A stretch of DNA of 5,942 bases. Source: Gemmatimonadota bacterium. Lineage in GTDB: Bacteria > Gemmatimonadota > Gemmatimonadetes > Longimicrobiales > Longimicrobiaceae. Positions 4,896 to 5,942 of this stretch are shown here, in pieces. The notes beneath the pieces were generated by a model. The model saw nothing but the letters and a program-made list of their open reading frames with translations, ran no database searches and had not been told where the DNA came from. The stretch lies in the NCBI GenBank assembly GCA_019348475.1, contig JAHWJJ010000301.1, forward strand, positions 1 through 5,942, written 5' to 3'. The translations under genes were made by a program, and so were the position numbers. Each line of letters starts with the position of its first letter. The first letter of the stretch is position 1.

Positions 4896-5566
4896 GTCAG
4901 CCGGTCCTCCGGGTCCTCGTCGAAGTAGTCCAGCTGGTCCACGGGCATGATCACGGCCGAGAGCAGGTTCATCAGGTGCGCCACCACGCGCTTGAGGTAG
5001 CGGTACGCCAGCGCGCGCCCCACCCCCTGCGGCGCCTGGTCTTCGCCCCGCACCAGCGCCGACACGCACTCGTCGAACCGGCGCAGCATCTCGTCGCCCC
5101 GGCCGCGCAGCTCGCGGCCGCGGCGGATGTCGTCGCGGTTGAACACCTCGCCGGCGGAGATGATGAACGTCGACACCTCCTCCGCCGTCCGGCGCCACTC
5201 CGCCTCGTCCGGCACGCCCCTGAGGGTGGCCCCGTCGCGGGCCAGGTCCAGCAGGTTCTTGGCGTAGTCGCCCACCCGCTCGATGTCCTTGACCACGGAC
5301 ATGTACACCAGCACGGAAGGGCTGTCGATGCCGCCGAAGACGCTGGAGTGCACCACCAGCTCCCGGCGGATCTCGCGCTCCAGCCGGTTCACCTTCTGGT
5401 CGACGGACCGCACCTCGGCGTTCACGTCCGCCGCCGCCGCGTCCCCCAGCAGGGCGGCCATCGACAGGTCGAACTCGCGCCGGTCCAGCTCCAGCATGGC
5501 CCGCACCTTCTCCTGCACCCGCTCCAGCGGCTCGTTCCCTGCGCCGCGCAGAAACCTGAAGATCAT
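4889..5566 (-). CDS. PhoU-domain protein, partner of the Na+/phosphate transporter
   Basis: The 225-residue all-helical protein carries two PhoU-like three-helix repeats. The first, about 12-110, has the family metal motif ExxxD within DIERVGDYAKNLLDLA (Glu96, Asp100). The second, about 124-205, ends in YLKRVVAHLMNLL; here the expected ExxxD is replaced by Lys192 and Ala196, while His197 and Asn200 of the usual DHxxN are kept. PhoU proteins are cytoplasmic regulators of phosphate uptake, and those next to Na+/Pi cotransporters are thought to modulate the transporter. The C-terminus is acidic (DYFDEDPED). The ATG at 5566 lies ten bases after the transporter stop, and its ribosome binding site abuts that stop, so the two are one operon and probably translationally coupled. 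In many bacteria the same PhoU domain is fused to the transporter. A DUF47/PhoU-like label is an alternative within the same superfamily. Confidence 0.9.
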   Translation of the reverse strand: MIFRFLRGAGNEPLERVQEKVRAMLELDRREFDLSMAALLGDAAAADVNAEVRSVDQKVNRLEREIRRELVVHSSVFGGIDSPSVLVYMSVVKDIERVGDYAKNLLDLARDGATLRGVPDEAEWRRTAEEVSTFIISAGEVFNRDDIRRGRELRGRGDEMLRRFDECVSALVRGEDQAPQGVGRALAYRYLKRVVAHLMNLLSAVIMPVDQLDYFDEDPEDRLTE

Positions 5567-5573
5567 GGTCGCA

Positions 5574-5577
5574 CTCC
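5574..5577 (-). promoter_or_regulatory. Ribosome binding site of the PhoU gene, overlapping the transporter stop
   Basis: On the minus strand GTAGGAGTGCGACC precedes the ATG at 5566. GGAG sits seven bases before the start and shares a base with the TAG stop of the upstream gene. This arrangement favours translational coupling and steady expression of transporter and PhoU protein together. Confidence 0.8.
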
Positions 5578-5942
5578 TACTGGATCAGAAAAACGCCGAG
5601 CAGCGGCAGCACCAGGAACACCACCACCACGTACCCAAACACCAGCCGGTGCCGCCGCGCAGCCGCCTCCGCCAGCATCTCGGCCATGCGCACGGGCACC
5701 ATCCGCACCAGCGGCACCGGGTAGACGAGGGCCAGGGCCACCACGTTGAACAGCGTGTGCACCAGCGCGATGGTCAGCCCCTCGGGCCGCAGCACCGCGA
5801 GCGACGCGATCAGCGCCGTGATGGTGGTACCGACGTTGGCGCCCAGCGTGATGGGGTAGGCGCTCCGCAGCGTCAGCATTCCCGCGGCCACCAGCGGCAC
5901 CAGGATGGAGGTGGTGATGGAGGACGACTGCACCGCCACCGT
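5577..5942 (-). CDS. Na+/phosphate cotransporter (NptA/PNaS family), C-terminal part
   Basis: The last 121 residues of a sodium-dependent inorganic phosphate importer are visible; the gene starts beyond the right edge. The fragment opens with AVQSSSITTSI, the QSSS signature that lines the substrate site in this family. It is followed by ITLGANVGTTITALIASLAVL, the second characteristic GANVGTT motif, in a membrane segment. Two further membrane spans are visible: IALVHTLFNVVALALVYPV and, after a short Arg/Glu-bearing loop (MAEMLAEAAARRHR), FGYVVVVFLVLPLLGVFLI. The protein ends Gln-stop directly after this last span. It therefore lacks the C-terminal cytoplasmic PhoU domain carried by many relatives; that domain is encoded separately ten bases downstream. 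A GTG at 5939 is in frame but is internal, since the frame continues off the edge and the motif sits late in the family. Confidence 0.93.
   Translation of the reverse strand, partial: TVAVQSSSITTSILVPLVAAGMLTLRSAYPITLGANVGTTITALIASLAVLRPEGLTIALVHTLFNVVALALVYPVPLVRMVPVRMAEMLAEAAARRHRLVFGYVVVVFLVLPLLGVFLIQ

Noticed and set aside
4976..5749. Open frame of 257 codons on the plus strand
   Set aside because: It is antisense to the PhoU and transporter genes, His/Pro/Ala-rich with no domain, and spans the junction of two well-supported genes.

Overview
The window is GC-rich chromosomal DNA with dense, G/C-ending codon use. It has two intact small lipoprotein-type secretion signals, one TTG start, and several genes without a clear Shine-Dalgarno site. 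The mix of genes and the style of the small Thr/Ala/Asp-rich lipoprotein (TAPDAA after the lipobox) suggest a Gemmatimonadota bacterium close to Longimicrobium. That assignment is by resemblance only, and no phylogenetic marker is present.

Layout, left to right. (1) 1-342, plus strand: the last 113 residues of formamidopyrimidine-DNA glycosylase (mutM/fpg), ending in its zinc finger. (2) 343-477: an intergenic region with a T9 run and an AT-rich promoter-like patch. (3) 478-1773, plus strand: a 431-residue TPR-like helical-repeat protein of unknown role, followed by a good intrinsic terminator (1792-1835). (4) 1925-2122, minus strand: a 65-residue putative lipoprotein. (5) 2123-2484: a divergent non-coding spacer with one strong inverted repeat. 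(6) 2485-3564, plus strand: a UvrC-like GIY-YIG nuclease. It keeps the nuclease domain, the four Fe-S cysteines and the UVR motif, but has no RNase H or HhH half. (7) 3645-4694, plus strand: a lipoprotein calcineurin-like phosphoesterase with two altered active-site motifs, followed by a strong terminator (4727-4760). (8) 4824-4895: a tandem array of an 8-bp unit running into the stop codon of the next, convergent gene. (9) 4889-5566 and 5577-5942, minus strand: a PhoU-domain protein and, upstream of it in the same operon, the C-terminal part of a Na+/phosphate cotransporter that continues past the right edge.

How the genes fit together. Only the last pair forms an obvious functional unit. 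The transporter stop codon overlaps the ribosome binding site of the PhoU gene, and in many bacteria a PhoU domain is fused to or paired with this transporter. mutM and the UvrC-like gene are both DNA-repair genes but are separated by unrelated genes, so no repair operon is claimed. The phosphoesterase follows the UvrC-like gene by 80 bp and could share its transcript.

No convincing new multi-gene system is visible. The most unusual items are the half-length UvrC with its UVR domain, the phosphoesterase with substituted metal and catalytic residues, the PhoU protein with one of two metal motifs lost, the octamer array, and a sharp change in valine codon use inside the TPR gene.
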